Shown: positions 1 through 34,000 of the stretch, piece after piece
Layout of the letters: the number at the start of each line of letters is the position of its first letter
Position numbering within the stretch: the stretch's first letter is position 1
From: Clavelina lepadiformis
Lineage: Eukaryota; Chordata; Ascidiacea; Aplousobranchia; Clavelinidae
DNA: 64,000 nucleotides
Assembly: GCF_947623445.1 (NCBI RefSeq)
Contig: NC_135243.1
Coordinates: 16,184,501 to 16,248,500 of the forward strand
Direction of reading: 5' to 3'
Position numbers and translations under genes: made by a program
The notes under the pieces: model-generated
What the model saw: only the letters and a program-made list of their open reading frames with translations
Told to the model about the DNA's origin: nothing
Database searches by the model: none

Positions 1-37
1 CCCACGCTTTGCTAAGGCAGGCCGTGTTACTACCGAG

Positions 38-422
38 TAGGGATGTGCCGCGAGGAAGATTACGAACCCGAATATCATGAAGGTCGACACGAACGAATCC
101 CGAATCTATTCATATTAGAACCAAACAATAAAATTTCATCCAAAAGTTGGCAAGTCTTGCTTGTAACATGACATAATCGATAAACAAACCGCTTTCTTTC
201 GAAAAATAGTGTCTAAATGATTGAAAAAGCAAAACCGTTAGGAAAACGACCTTCATTGTAAGTACTGCTGACTCTAGTTTAGTTGTCGGGAAACTAGATC
301 ATCATTTTTAACAAAATTCAGTAAATTTATAAGTAATATTGTATTCGGGTTCGCCCGAATCTTCCATAAAGGCGGTATTCGGCGAATCTATTCGGGTTTG
401 GGTTCGTAATGGCCCATCCCTA
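38..422. mobile_element. hAT-type MITE with perfect 8-bp target duplication
   Basis: The segment begins TAGGGATGTGCC and ends GGCCCATCCCTA, so the ends are inverted repeats. A second inverted block, TTACGAACCC, lies just inside each end (about 60-69 on the left, its complement about 404-413 on the right). It is flanked by the identical octamer CTACCGAG at 30-37 and 423-430. An 8-bp duplication is the signature of hAT transposition. At 385 bp and with no reading frame, it is a non-autonomous element. The class follows from target-site length and terminal repeats; the autonomous partner is not visible here. Confidence 0.85.
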
Positions 423-430
423 CTACCGAG

Positions 431-2515
431 TCATCTTCTTGCTTAGTCTACCTCTAACTGATAACGTGTAGGCCAGACCAAATTGTGATGACCGGTAATG
501 CAGTAAAAAATACACTGAATGAAGACTGGCGAAGCAGCAGGCGCATTCAAGTTGGATGGCAATAATAACGTTTGTTACTGAACTTCCCCTTTACATTTTT
601 TAAAACAAAAACCAGATAATCACAGGTTTTGCCAGATCCCCAGTGTGTGGCCGTCGGCAGCGTATGAGAAAGATTATCTCTGCAATTTCTTCACTTTGCA
701 GCTTTGGCTTACAGAGCATCTTGGATGACTGATATCATACTATATATCGGCATCAGGGATAACTGAGAGATATCCGTTGTGACTCCGAAATCTAGGCCCT
801 AGATTCTAGAGCATCTGACTCCATAGAAAGACTGCATGTTCACCTCGGAAAATACTCAATTCGCGAATCGACCAGCAAGTGCGAACTGATAAATTTTATT
901 TGCAGACATTTGAGTTTAAGACTCACAAAATGAATTCAGCAAATCTAGTCATTGTAGTCAAAGCTAATGAAGCGTTTGTGGTGGAGAAAAGTAATTAAAG
1001 AAAGAACGTAAATTATGCAACAAAATAAACCTTAAAGAGAAATGGCCAACTAGCATAGCGCTTACCGCCACGAACTAAGCTATTTAAGAAAGATCTTCAA
1101 GATCCAAAAGGCTTTTGCAAAAACATAATATAAGTTCTGAAGAGAGTTTTTGCATCACAATAAGGCATCGTATTCAAATGAGTAGAAATATTTCGATCTT
1201 ATTACTCCTTTTGAACTAAAACTTACTCAACCGTGACAAGTGTACTAGTCTTATTATGATGTCATGCTTTAAGAAATGATCAGCTGGTTATGTCTCGTGA
1301 CTGTACTCTTAGTCCGATTTATAGGCTCTACTGTAGAAGGAAAAATATGTTAGCCGAGGGCTTTGAGACAGTTTAGTTCAGAAATTGGAGGGAACATACG
1401 AAGGACTACATTATTACGAAGATTTTCTAAACTTAAGTGCATTCCGTTTATTGTGGTCGAGATGTAGCACGCAGTTTTACTTATAAGCCTATAGCCTAGC
1501 AATCTAATATATTGTAGAGGACTTGCATGATGACTCACAATGTTTCTGTGATGTCACAGATCTGGGCGTCAGCAGAGCAACTTGGTCCTATTGACTAGCA
1601 TTAGTTTTGATAAATTTTTAAATGTTTTTTTGCCTTTTGTTGGTTCTACTGTCAGTCGCTGCTAAATTTTGCAATAAAAACAAGGAAATAGGCATTAAGT
1701 CATCGTGTGGCTCCAAAGTGAAGTTCTGAAGCTTCTGTAAAGTTTATTATCTAAATACGAATTCTTAGTTTTATATCCGACCTTTTTCTTATCTCCAAAC
1801 TCAAAATTTATTTTTTCATACTCATATCCCTGTGCTAAAGGGCAAGCTTTCCATGCAATACGAGGAATTATCTGTGGGTTTAGGTTCTGCAAAGACTTTT
1901 CCTCAGTCTGAGGGTAAAGATTGTGATACCATACCACCATATACTTTTTGCCTTGATCCTAGGCATGCAGAAATTGGTGGTTGCCAAATGTAATGAGCTT
2001 GTAGTGGGTGATAAGTTTAATTTTTGAAAACTTGCTGGAAATACCAGACTTCGTGAAATAAAATTCAGACACAGCTTAACAGCATCTTTACCTAGAGTTG
2101 CTATCTATTATACAGAAGTAATATGAAAACCTGAAGTGAAACTTGTTGTTTTCTAAATCTGTGGTTAAGCTTATAAACAAGTGGTTTCCAAATAATTTCT
2201 GATGTGGCTTCTTATGGAATAATTTCTTATGGAAGTTTAAAACCTTTGTGACGTCCTAATCGTAGAAAATTATAAAAAGTAACATCGAATCAAGAAACAC
2301 TTAATAAAGGCAAGCTTTGCAATTGCAACACCTTTGGCAACCTGCTGCGATGTCTCAGCACACCATTTGGAAACCAGTGGAATAAACCATAAATATGTTT
2401 TTAGCATTTCCTTGAATTACTGCAGTACCTCAGCTTTTACAATAATTGTATCTGGCGACTCCTTTGCAAGAAACCTTTTGCTTTTCAAGCAGATGAACTA
2501 TTCACAATATATATA
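431..2515. other. Intergenic, no supported gene
   Basis: This is the flank upstream of the BRI3-type gene. I found no convincing exon. A minus-strand open stretch around 1695-1958 follows an acceptor-like TAG, but it has no family resemblance and no clear donor, so I do not annotate it. Confidence 0.6.
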
Positions 2516-4223
2516 ATGGCTGCTTCATCACAGCAAGCTCCACCACCTTATCAAGCTGTGGAAGGATATAACACAAGAAGTAAATATCACATACAATAAA
2601 AATTTTATTCCTTACAATTGTTTTTTAACGTTAGCACAATATACAGTACATGCTTATCATAAGATAAGGATCCTACTTTAGAAAATTTCTTGGTGACATA
2701 AAGTTTATAGAACCATGTTATTGACAACCATCTAACTTATCAAATAGAGAAAAAGTGACCGGAATTAGGGGTTACTTGAAAATGGAGGTCCTACTCTTTT
2801 AACAAATATAAATTAATGAGTTTTGTTTGTCTGACATGGGCGAGCAAGTAGGCATATTTACTATTAGTACATAATATTTACTATTAGTATATAAGTATGT
2901 AACAGCTTTTCTCAGTGTTTGAAATGTGTGATTGAAGTAGGTATCTGAAATGCAATTTGGTTCATATAACTCTTTGTAAATTGTAATACTTTTGTAAACA
3001 TAGAAATAAAATTGATTTAATTTACAGATTCATATCAACCTTTGTATTCACAACCCTCTGCGTATAATCCAAATTATGCAGGTAATTTTCAAAACTTTTG
3101 CGTACATTTTACGTTTTGGAGAAAGTTATGTAAACTTTCAGCTGTGCTCAGCATTAAAGTTGTGATAACAATACCTTGTTTTGCAGTGAGTGAAATTTTA
3201 CCTATATTTCTCAACTTAAGAAATTTGTTGAATTGGTTTTAGTAATTTTAATATAGTTTTGAAATAGTATTAACGTTGTGGTGTGTACATTTAATTAATT
3301 TGTCTTACCATGCTATCACGCTATCGTGTCATCATGATGTTTTTGATTTGAAAATTTGAGATTGTTTTGATTAGGCCAAGGTACAAAACACAACAATTTG
3401 AATCACGACAACGTTCAAGGCTATGGGGCAACCAATGGGTCATATTCGCACACAACCATTATCCAACAGCAATCTATTCCAGTCGTTGTGGTAGGAGGTT
3501 GTCCTGCATGCAGGTATTAAACATTCTGCTTTTGTATCGTGTTTATGTTAAGCTAATTAGCTGGGTATTCATATCATTCATATCATATCTGAAGTCTAGA
3601 CAAAATCAGTAAACTGTCGTAGCTCCGACTAAACGTAAATTCTTACAGTATATACTGTAAAAAGTCATGTCACCAAGTCAACAGGAAAGTTATGTACTGC
3701 TCCTTATTTTCTATTTTTGTTTATGTGAGCTCTAACATAGCAAAATTAACACCAGTATCACCTAGCATCAGCAGCAAGCAAGAGGTGTACAAAAACATTG
3801 TTTCATTTATATTCTGTTATATATCATAATATGGAACTGGTACAAAGACATACATTTTAGTGCAAATGTATAATTTAGTAACGGAAAAAAGCCAAAGTTT
3901 GGAATTTGTAGAAATTAAGAAGTATTCTCTATTTTATACCACTATTAGAATACTGTGTTGCATTTACTTAATTCATTGTATACCACTACGTAATCATACT
4001 AAAAATCTTATTTCTTAATATGGTAGAATTTACCATTGTATTATTTGACAGTTTTTGATGTGAATTAATTTTCTTATTTAATCTTTAAAGGGTTGGAGTG
4101 CTTGAAGATGACTACACTTGTTTGGGAGTGTTTTGCGCAATATGTTTTTTTCCAATTGGACTAATATGTTGTTTAGCCATGAAGCAACGTCGGTGTCCAA
4201 ACTGTGGTGCAATATTTGGATAA
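2516..4223 (+). CDS. BRI3: BRI3-like small membrane protein (brain protein I3 family)
   Basis: Four exons join in frame: 2516-2579, 3028-3081, 3375-3513 and 4091-4223 (390 nt, 129 residues; human BRI3 is about 125). All introns are GT-AG. The N-terminal half is rich in Pro, Gln, Tyr and Asn. The conserved core begins [19 protein letters not shown], continues with a hydrophobic membrane segment ([19 protein letters not shown]), and ends with a basic stop-transfer stretch and the Cys pair CPNCGAIFG at the C-terminus. This CPAC...hydrophobic...RRCPNCG layout is diagnostic of the BRI3 family. Family members are small endolysosomal or membrane-associated proteins whose biochemical role is poorly defined. 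The ATG at 2516 starts a typical BRI3 N-terminus ([13 protein letters not shown]). Family assignment is firm; function is by homology only. Confidence 0.95.
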
Positions 4224-4481
4224 ACTTAAAAATCAAGTAATTTTTTGTGACTTTTTTGGTTGCTTTGTTAAGCGTTGGTTACCAGTATTTGCTTATTGAA
4301 ATTAAGTATTTTTTATTTTTGGATTGCTTTGTTCTCGTGTGGGCTATATTTATTTGTATTTCTGTATGTATTTCTGTGCATGTAGCATACACTCTAAAAT
4401 AATCTGTGAAAATGTTGTTTATTTGCTTATATCATGTAATGTGGAGTTTTGTAAAGTGAATAGCAAGTCTGCAAAAGTATA

Positions 4482-4487
4482 AATAAA
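4482..4487 (+). promoter_or_regulatory. Polyadenylation signal AATAAA of the BRI3-like gene
   Basis: An AATAAA hexamer lies about 260 bases after the stop codon on the coding strand. It is the first canonical one in the 3' flank and probably directs cleavage near 4500. Confidence 0.6.
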
Positions 4488-7400
4488 TCTTTTCCACAAA
4501 CATACCCTCGTAATGATTCAGTGTCCTCATCTATGTGCTTGTGGAGCTACAGAGCTGCTATCTCCAAGTGGTTTAACTACTGTAATTGTTTACCAGTTTC
4601 TTTTTGCTCATATCTGTAATTGTTTTCAAAAACTTTCTTGAAGTATGCATGGTGTGAATAAAATATACTAGATTTAGATCTGTTTCCGTTTCTTTGACAA
4701 ATGGTTTAGCTTGGAACTTGATATTTGTGATATTTTGTCGTATTTTGCTTTGGATTTAAAAGGTTTGTGATTGTAAATTATTTACGGCTTGTACGCTCTT
4801 GTAGGAAGCAGGCCTTATTCAGTCAAATTTAAAGCTACCTTATACCAATCCCAATATATGATTGTTTTGATGCTTTTCTTTTCTTCTAAGTTTGTAATCA
4901 GTTTTGTTGTTATTTATAGTGAGTAACAACGCAGACATTTGTTGGTAGAAATGTACAACCATTATTTTGTTTGCAACTTTGATTTCGCTTGTAACAAGTG
5001 AAAAATGTATGCGAATAGCCTATTACGCTGTAATGGAGACCGTTTTTGTTTTCACAAATAAGAATATTGCAAAAGATACCAGCAGAATCCATTATCGTCG
5101 TCAGAGTCGAGCTTACGAGCGATGCAGGTCTTCGTATTATGTCTGCAGGCTGCTTTCATACTGCCATAGCAACAAGAGAGCGCCTTGCAGGACGCTAAAC
5201 GTCTTCAGGAGAGACTACTTAGGACTTGAAATATGACCCCTTTGCATGTAGCCAGGACTCTTAGCAGCAGTTAACAGTAGATCTGCTTTACTCGAGTACA
5301 GTACTTATCTTCCAGTGCCTCAGGGTACTGATTGTTTTTAAAATACTTCAATTGGTACTTGTTAGTCAATTTCTATACCTAATTTGTTATTGCATATTAA
5401 TCTCTTGAATAGGTGTATCAATATGTAAGCCTAAACTACAGTCCGTTATGACTGGTCTGAGTCTGGTCTGGTCTAATCTGACTCTTTTTAAAACTGTTAC
5501 CCTTTGATCATTGTATTTGCCTACTATGTTTAGGAATGAAGGAATTAAAAATTATTCCGTACGTTTTATATTACAATAAGTACCAGAGTGGCTATGGTGA
5601 GTACTTGCCACCTGGTCTTGTCTACGAAGCCTACTCGAATGACTAAATGCACAATTACTAAAATTGGTACTTAAATACAGCTCTGGTAAGCATTACCATA
5701 CCATTTCATACTTATACGTGCAAACAGATCCTTCTGCATGTGAGAAGTTGACAGTTCATGGTAGATCAGAAATAACCCAATAGCTTACCGATATACCCAC
5801 TCCTAGTACTTCATTATTATGTTTATCCGTTGCATTAACACGGTCGAAAATTGAAAATATGTCTATGTCACGTGTCTCATTGAAATCCAGATATAACCGA
5901 TCGCAACGCATTACTTGGGTATATTTCCCAACCTCACAAAATTTTCAGAGCATTTAGCGGTTCTGGCTTGTAAATTTGCAAACCAGGTTCGGTTCCCAGT
6001 TGCGCGAATCGTTGTAAAACGGCCTTAATCAATATATGAGTGACACTTGCTTCTGTTGCGTGGTCCTGGTGAATACAGTAAAAAACGCATATAACGGTCA
6101 AGTCTGGACCAACGATATTCATCCGTTATATACGAAATTGACCATCGGCACACTACACAGGCTCGCTCGGTCCCTTTGTATTAGCCTACGTCTCACACTC
6201 CAGAGTTAATTATAAGGCATTTTCAAGTCAGAAAAAAACACACTGTACTTAAGTTTATTATCGCTAAAAGTTTGTGGCTAAATACTAAATTTCTCTAAAT
6301 ACTGAATTAAACTAGTTTTGGTGTGGTTTTCATTTATCTGGCCTTGGGATGTGGCAGGATACAAATTCAATCTGATTACTGTACTACCTCATGATAATTT
6401 ATGTAGCTTTTCACAAATAATTTACAGCTCTACTCAAGAGAAATTCCATAGAAAAGCAAACCTTTTGTCTTTTTTCTCTGCTCGCGACCAGCCCCCTTTC
6501 CCAAAAAACAGTTTTCTGCGGAACATAGTTCAGAAAAACATTAGTCCGATCAACTTTAATCTTATTTGAACAAAATCTCGACTGCATTAAGTGTTGAAAA
6601 TTGAAAATTCCTTAACAATTTAAAACAAATCTGAAAAATCACAAGCTACTAAAAAGCACAGGTATAATCGGGTGTTGGGTTTATTATCTAAAACTTTTCT
6701 GATGATAAAAATGTGACGTTTTTTTCGTGGATGCCACATGCGCCTAATAAGGCCCATACAAGAAGCTTGGCTAATTGATGTCCATAGACTTCAAGAGTGG
6801 TTCCAGTCATCAGTTGGCAAATTGTTGCAATTACTTTGATGCGCCTAGTGGAATCTTTTTAAATGTTTGTACAACTTAAAATGTGAAATTTCTAATAATG
6901 TTATATGTTGTCTATTACTATGTTTTGAATCAAAATACTCACAAAATTGGTGGGCCTTATTAGGAGCCTATGCTCCTAATAAGGCCCATTTTTTGGAATT
7001 TTTAATTTCTTTATAAAATTTTTTTGATGGGTTGTCAGTTATTGTGGTTTGAATATGTTGTAGTCATATACCCTCACTAATACAATACGATTTTTCAGTC
7101 TATTCTCATTTATGGTTCTTGAGTTATTTTCAAAAAAGTGTTAGGTGGGCCTAATTCGGTACAGGTACCTTAATTATCAAAAGAAAATTTTATTTTATAA
7201 GATTTGTTAATGGTAGATTTTATTTCATATCTATTTTATACATTAAGAATTGTTTTTGGTTGGCTATCATAATTTCAGGATAGTGGCAAGCGAAGAAATG
7301 TTAGTTGTCAAAAAGTGCTGCATAATGGAAAAGCGTCGTGTAGACCCCAAATGTATGATACGCGAACCGGTCAGTATATACTGTACCAAACGTTAACCTA

Positions 7401-7843
7401 ACATCAAATATTTGTACTGATTTTTTGTTTGAGGTGACATTTTCTATCGGTAGCATGCCCTGTATCTTGCGATGATAACAAATTCTTAAAAAATCCTTGA
7501 TTCAGACAGTGTTCCAGATCCTTATCAAAATCAATGGTTTGGTTCTTGATCCATTGCCATCCTGAATACTTCGACTTTTTCACACCTGTCGCACATCTGA
7601 GTTTACGGACCACGTGCATCTGCAGTATAGGCTGCTCACAAACTTAACAATAGGAAATAAAGAAACCGACTTCACTCAAAACTTCTATTCACAGAAAACA
7701 AATTACGATATGAAAACAAAAAACGCAAAATCAAGAAATATTCATGGAAATGCAAATGTCTTGATCACCAAATAGCCACCGATTTTTACTATATGTAAAA
7801 TTGCAAATCATTTTCTTTGATCTCAAATCATAAATAACCATGA
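4488..7843. other. Intergenic space between two convergent genes
   Basis: This lies between the 3' ends of the BRI3-like gene (+) and the delphilin-like gene (-). No coding exon is supported. It holds a perfect 17-bp hairpin (6951-6988, listed separately) with related sequence near 6741 and 7146. Around 5955-6010 there is a short tRNA-like A-box/B-box pair too closely spaced for a true tRNA. Confidence 0.55.
6951..6988. repeat. Perfect 17-bp inverted repeat with 4-base loop
   Basis: TGGGCCTTATTAGGAGC (6951-6967) is followed by loop CTAT and its exact complement (6972-6988). The core CCTAATAAGGCCCA also occurs alone at about 6741-6755, and a variant (GTGGGCCTAATTCGG) near 7146-7160. The cluster suggests subterminal repeats of a degraded transposable element, but I could not fix its ends. 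Confidence 0.7.
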
Positions 7844-27887
<20,044 letters not shown>

Positions 27888-28067
27888 CTTTGACTTCAAC
27901 GATAAATCGCTTTCATATCTACCAAAAATTTCGTTATTTGTTATCGAATCACTTTTTAGTTTTCTCAGCAAATAAACTATTTCCAACTCCTTCCCTAGAG
28001 TTCCTTTCAGGTTTATCAATAGTTTCATAAAATATGCATAAGTATGGTGGCTTATATAAACAGCCAA

Positions 28068-31000
28068 CCCAAGTTCGTGTCACATTTGAAGCATGTCTTA
28101 CAATGATTTCCTTTTTTATGTTCGTTTTTTATTTGGTGTAGCTGAATATCTAATGTAAATGTAACAGCTTTTCGATTGAAATCACTTAGACATCAAATTT
28201 CCTATCACCAATGACAATTTCATTGCAGAACCGACAGTTTATTTATTCTGATAAAAAATAAGCAAAGTGTTTTTTAATACTGCAGTCGTGTGGTGAGTTG
28301 AAAAATATTACGTTCGCCGCTATACAGCGTATTGTGACCTTTATAAATGGCAATAACAACAGGCGAACGAGGAATTTCCTTACATATGGCGTGTTAGGTG
28401 TTGCGTGAAGTTTTTCATAATATTTTGATTTTGGTGCATATAAAAGCAGCACAAATATTGAGATAATTATTTTATCATCATTACTTAATTATTTGATAAG
28501 CGGATGAAACAATTTATAGTATAATAAATTAATAGAATAGTTTTATAAAAATACAATTGCAAAACATACCACAAAGTAGGCTAACTTAAAACGTAATTAA
28601 TTAATCAGTTGCAAAAACTCCTAAATGCACAGCATACTAATGTATAATGCGGTTGTATTGATGCTGCTACAAGCTTGTACAACAAGAATAATGGTCATTA
28701 TCATTATAGGCCCACTTCTTTAATGGAAAACTATCCTTTGTTTTTCTTGATTGGTACTGTTGTTTAGTTTTACAGAGTACCACTATTATCATTACAACAT
28801 GCATTTCAGGATAATTGAAGGGTAACATTAATGTCAAACATTGTAATTTGAAAACTTCAAGTACTGCATGTATTGCTATAACGATTCAGCTGAAATGAGC
28901 ATCCTTAGGTGTATCAAGGAGTTACAGCCCTGTCAACTCAATACCGGGCGATTTAACTGTGTTGGTAATTGGTGTTAAATAAATTTATCATTGGTTAAGT
29001 TGTCAAAGAATGTGTTGACATGTGAAATCAACATAAATGCTGACGAAAGGCGCTTAAAAAGAGTATAAGCCTAACATATACGGGGTCCGCTATTTTTAGC
29101 CCGACACTTGTGCTGTCGAAATGTTTGGGTAATTTTGAAGTTTTCTGCTGCGTACGAACCGTGCAACGCTATAGGTGATGCTGCTTCTTAGACTTTATTT
29201 TAAATAGACCAGGAATATGAGATCAACACCATCAAATGTGTCACCCCCGCCAAGCCACATGTGGCCAAACTATAAGCGACTTCTATAAGCTTCACTTTCT
29301 GAAGGGTCGTCATGAAGAACTACTTTGTGTATAACATCTCGTATCGTTTTAGGCTAATTTTTTCTGCCCAATTTCAAAATTCTGGTAGCCGTGACAGGTT
29401 GTAGTAGCCTACCTAGTTTTCTTTAAGAAATAACTCACAGTACAGTGTTGTAATGACCCGAGTCGCATTTTTAAATGACTTGACTTGACTCGAGTCAATG
29501 CTTGAAATGACTTTACTTGACTCGAGTCTCGGAAAGTAAGTTGACCACGTCGTTAAATCTTGGTTGTTAATTTATTGACCAATTGAATTGCAGACATTTG
29601 ATTTCGTTACGAACGATCGGTTAAAGGTATAGCCAATGACATGACTTGATTTGAATTGCATTATATTTTAACTTGACTTCACTTGATCCAATCAGTAATT
29701 TGACTCGACTTGACTTAAGTCAACTTCCCAAATGACTTGACTTGACTCGAGTCCTAAAAAAATGACTTGGTTACAGCACTGCCACAGTATGTTTGCCATG
29801 ATTTTGCAGATTCTTGATCGTTTTTTGGCGCCCTTTAGATTATGCCTCAATGCGGTCAGTTTCCGGTGTTACGGCAACCGAAGCATATTGAATTGCAAAA
29901 ATCGGTTGGCGCAGATGATACAGGGATAACAAATAGAAGAGCATTCTTACACCGGTAACCGCAGTAAAAGAAAATGTTACAAATACGACCTGATTTTATG
30001 GTCTCCTTGCCTAAAGGCAATAGGCATAGTTCACCATTTGACTCCGCAATTTAATACTGTCATAAATTATGCCCTGAAGTCGGAATATGTCCGTTACCGT
30101 TCCACCGAAGAAAGAAAAATGTACAGAATTTTCTTTTGATCTCAACACAAGCTACAAAAAAGGCAAAATTGGTGCACGATTTTGCTGAGAGATTTTTTTG
30201 CAGTTTACCGCTAGCTGGTTGGAATGGGTATACTTGCATGCTCTTCCTTCGTATTACATGATAAGTAGACTAATTGTTAAATTTCGTCATGGCAATGCGA
30301 GGAGGACAGCAATGACCAGAAAACTCAATGTGGAAAACTGCAAACAATTCTTCAGATCTGTAGGCCTATCTGAAAAGTGTTCAGGTTTGCTATATACCAT
30401 TTGGAACGCTGACAATCTTACTAGACGGTAAGCTTTCATTTTAATTTCAGGTGCCTTTTCTGTACATTAAATATTTTTAGTGTTTCTTGTGGGTCTGGCT
30501 ACTTAGGCCATTTTAAAGTATTTGTGTTGTCACATTGGTATAAAGTTTGTCTATATTACTATTACTGGCCTATTTATTTCCTTGGTATGATTATTATGGA
30601 TTAAAAATAGTTATTACTCGGTGTTTATGTTATTGCTATAAGCTTCAAGTAGAGTTGTAAGAAAACAATATTTATAAATCTGCTGTAACGTAGTTTTTAA
30701 AATTTTAGTTTCAAAAAATTTTATTATTTTTTAATGTGCAAATCTAATATTATTCTTTTATGTTGCATTAGGCAATTTCGTTAGGTTAAGCTATGAATAT
30801 TTAGAATGAGTTTAATTAAAACATTTGGTTCCCAATTTGCAAATATTTATTTGCTTGTGTCTAAGGAATAAGCCTTAAGCAATAGTATCACCAGCTAACA
30901 CGAGACTTGTAGAACCAGTTAAGGCGACCACTTCCAGCAAATTATTATCCTTCTTTAGAAGCTAGCCGCTTCCTTTTTTCTTAATCGCTCATGCTCCAAC

Positions 31001-34000
31001 CGAAATGATTGTACTGTAATGATATTACTTTGAAAAATTATCACGTTTAAATTATTAATATCACATCAGAGCAATTTGTGTCAGGAAATCTACACGTCAT
31101 GCAAGATTTAGAAAGCCGCAACATTTCACACCCAAATTTAACGTCGTAAAACCATCGCAAATGAATAACTTAGTGTAACCGGTTTGGCGTTAAGCCGTTG
31201 AGCATGCGCCAGCACATGCGCACACATTGCTTGATCAGGCGTTGAGCGCATGATAGAATTCTAAATTTTGGTTTCAAGAAAAACTTGGTTAGAGAGAACA
31301 AGGTCACAGTGATGACGTATACAAAAGCACCCATAATAATGAGCATGCTACATACAAGATTGGTACAAACTGTCAATCATTAGACACATTATTTGTAAGA
31401 GGCACTTCATAAAAAGCAATACATAGATTGCAGACTATAGAAGTAGGCTATAAAAGCTGCAGCTTCCGAGAAAAACTCTGGCATAGTCAAAGCAAAAAGT
31501 TAAGAAAAACTTCTCTTATTTGTAAGCCCATTCTGTGTTCTGTTGTGCTATGTATACTTTCGAATGTGATACCTAGGAAATTGTTTGGTTTTGTTCAAAA
31601 CATTGCAATTAGCTCCATTGCTGTCAATCTAATTAGGTACATTATCTTAAAACTTCACAGGTCGGCATTTTCTCAGTGAACTTTGATTTAAAACTATTCA
31701 AAGTTTGACCAAAGTTAAGAAACTTCGTTCAGGATTTCAGGAAACTTCTACTAAAATATTCTTTTCCAAAAAAATACACGGCTAAGTTAGGCCATTAGAA
31801 GCTCCAGTTCAAAGATTCTTATTAAAAATTATATGTGTTCAATTATATATCTTTACAAGGAGCTTAAAATGGCATTTTTTGAATTTCTTTATAGAATATG
31901 TGCAATACATACTTTTAAATATGTGTAACAAACGTTTTTTATCAAAGTTCCGTCAATTAAAAATTAATTTATTTTTAAAACTTCCTATATCTCTAGAGCG
32001 TTATTATTACAAAGTCTATATTTTTATAATAATTGTAAGGCGATGCAAACTATAATAAAAAATTCACGTCAAAAAGTTGTTTGCTAACATTTATTTTACT
32101 TTTTTAACAAGATTATGCCATCAAAAAAGTTTTGCTTCTTTTTAGTTTATTTTAAACCTCATAACAAATTTTAGTACTTTGTGCCATGAAAAAACTTACT
32201 TTTATAAATATTATTTCAACATATGATCAAAATATAAATTCATAATGATGAAACCATATGTTTAAAAAACGAACTAATCGCAACAACGCTTTTTTATAAA
32301 CGTCAGAATTAGCATGGGTTTTTAAATTCTATTTTTTCACGTTGTTTATATGAAAATTTACATTCTGTCACGATATGGAATAATGATTAGCAGGTGTTTT
32401 ATAATATTGACAAATATCTTTGACAGTGTTGACCTAAATTGCCCAGATTACGCAATGAAGTGACGTTAGGCATTCAAACAAACAAGTGATATTTCTAAAT
32501 TATAATACACCGTAATTAAAGGTGGAGGTATTGTGTTTACATTGTTTAGAAATCTTTTTCATGAAATTATCACGACTGCTGACGTAAAACTCTTTTGTAA
32601 TTTAATAATTTAGTATAGGCTAAACGGCATGAGAACTAAATGAGTCTCATAATCTGCCGCTAACATCGTCTATACTCTATGCAGACGATGACTTACGTCA
32701 CGCCAAGAGAAAAGTCTTTATGGTAATTTTCAGTATAACTTAAAATTTAAAAACGACTTCGTAGTACTCAAACGTAAGAAATTACGTGTTCCTCTGTATT
32801 CCTAGACGTATAGACGTTGTTTGCTGTGATTTATGTATCTTATGGTTAGTCGTCATAATAATGCCTCCGGCACATCAAAAGAACGCTCAGAGTTAATAAG
32901 CCTACGCTTTCTTTAGTATAGGGGACGCGGTTAACTTCGTACAATCAGTGAAACCGGCCAGTGTTATGTTCTGTTTAAGCAAGGCAGATGTCATTTTGCA
33001 GTTCTTGTCTGAAAGCATATTGATGTCATGAAATTGGATGAAAGAACTTACGTAAAACATACAATGATCTTTGGGTTTAAAATATACGGACTTGCATGAA
33101 AACACGTTAGAAAAAACGTCCAAAAACGCTAAAACAAAGCGAATCTCCACGAGTCTGGTAGTTTACACGCAGTCACTGGCTCATTTAATTATACACAGGC
33201 AAGCAGGAGTAACGTAGATGCGTATCGTGTAGCAATCTTTTGAATAACATATGCTGTAAAACCTAAGATACTTATGAGCGCGTAATTTACTGTTTACAGC
33301 TTTACACGTTCTTATAATCCAGGTAATTCGCTTAAGGCAAATTCTCAGCAATTCACTTCTATAGTTTGGTTGTCACGAAATACCGTAGGGATAGAGTTAG
33401 GCAATACCAACTGCAAGTGTATGTTAAACTAAGACTGTTGAATTGGTTGTAAATAAAGCGTCATTTTCTATTAGGAGTATGTTCTTATGCGTATGATACC
33501 TCACCAAAGCATAGGAAAACGGATTTTTTTTTGTCAAAACGTGAAATTCTGAAAATTGTTGACAACTTTTGTGAAAATGTATATTCTTTAAATTACAGAA
33601 CATGAGTCAATGACCACAATAAAAAGGTTGTTTAAAAATTAAAGTCAAGTAAATAGTGTTTGATAAAGTTTATAAAGGAAATGAAGAATTAAAGAGAAAA
33701 TAAGATTAAAGGAAAATTAGAATAAGTTTTCATTCATACGTAATCAATCTGCGTCGAGTGTTGAGCGAGCGGTGTCTTCGTTAAACTAATATATTTGAAC
33801 TTTGTGAGAAGCACCAGGCTATGCTATATACCAGTGCTTGTCATAGCCTGCACGTTAAAATCTCGAGCTGTTTTTTGGCTGTACAAAAGATCACGTTTTC
33901 AGTCACTGGTGAGAGGAATGTTTTCAAAAAGATTTGGCAAATAATCTTAGCGCACTGAAATTTTGATAACTTTAAGCGGCAAACGTACAAGAATTCAAAT

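Noticed and set aside
1695..1958. Minus-strand open stretch (YHNLYPQTEEKSLQNLNPQI...) after an acceptor-like TAG
   Set aside because: Protein-like in places, but no family resemblance, no good donor and no partner exon. ORFs of this length occur by chance here.
30313..30427. Short + frame (MTRKLNVENCKQFFRSVGLS...) with a good donor
   Set aside because: No partner exon in phase and no family resemblance. It contains the TAGGCCTA string common in repeats of this window.
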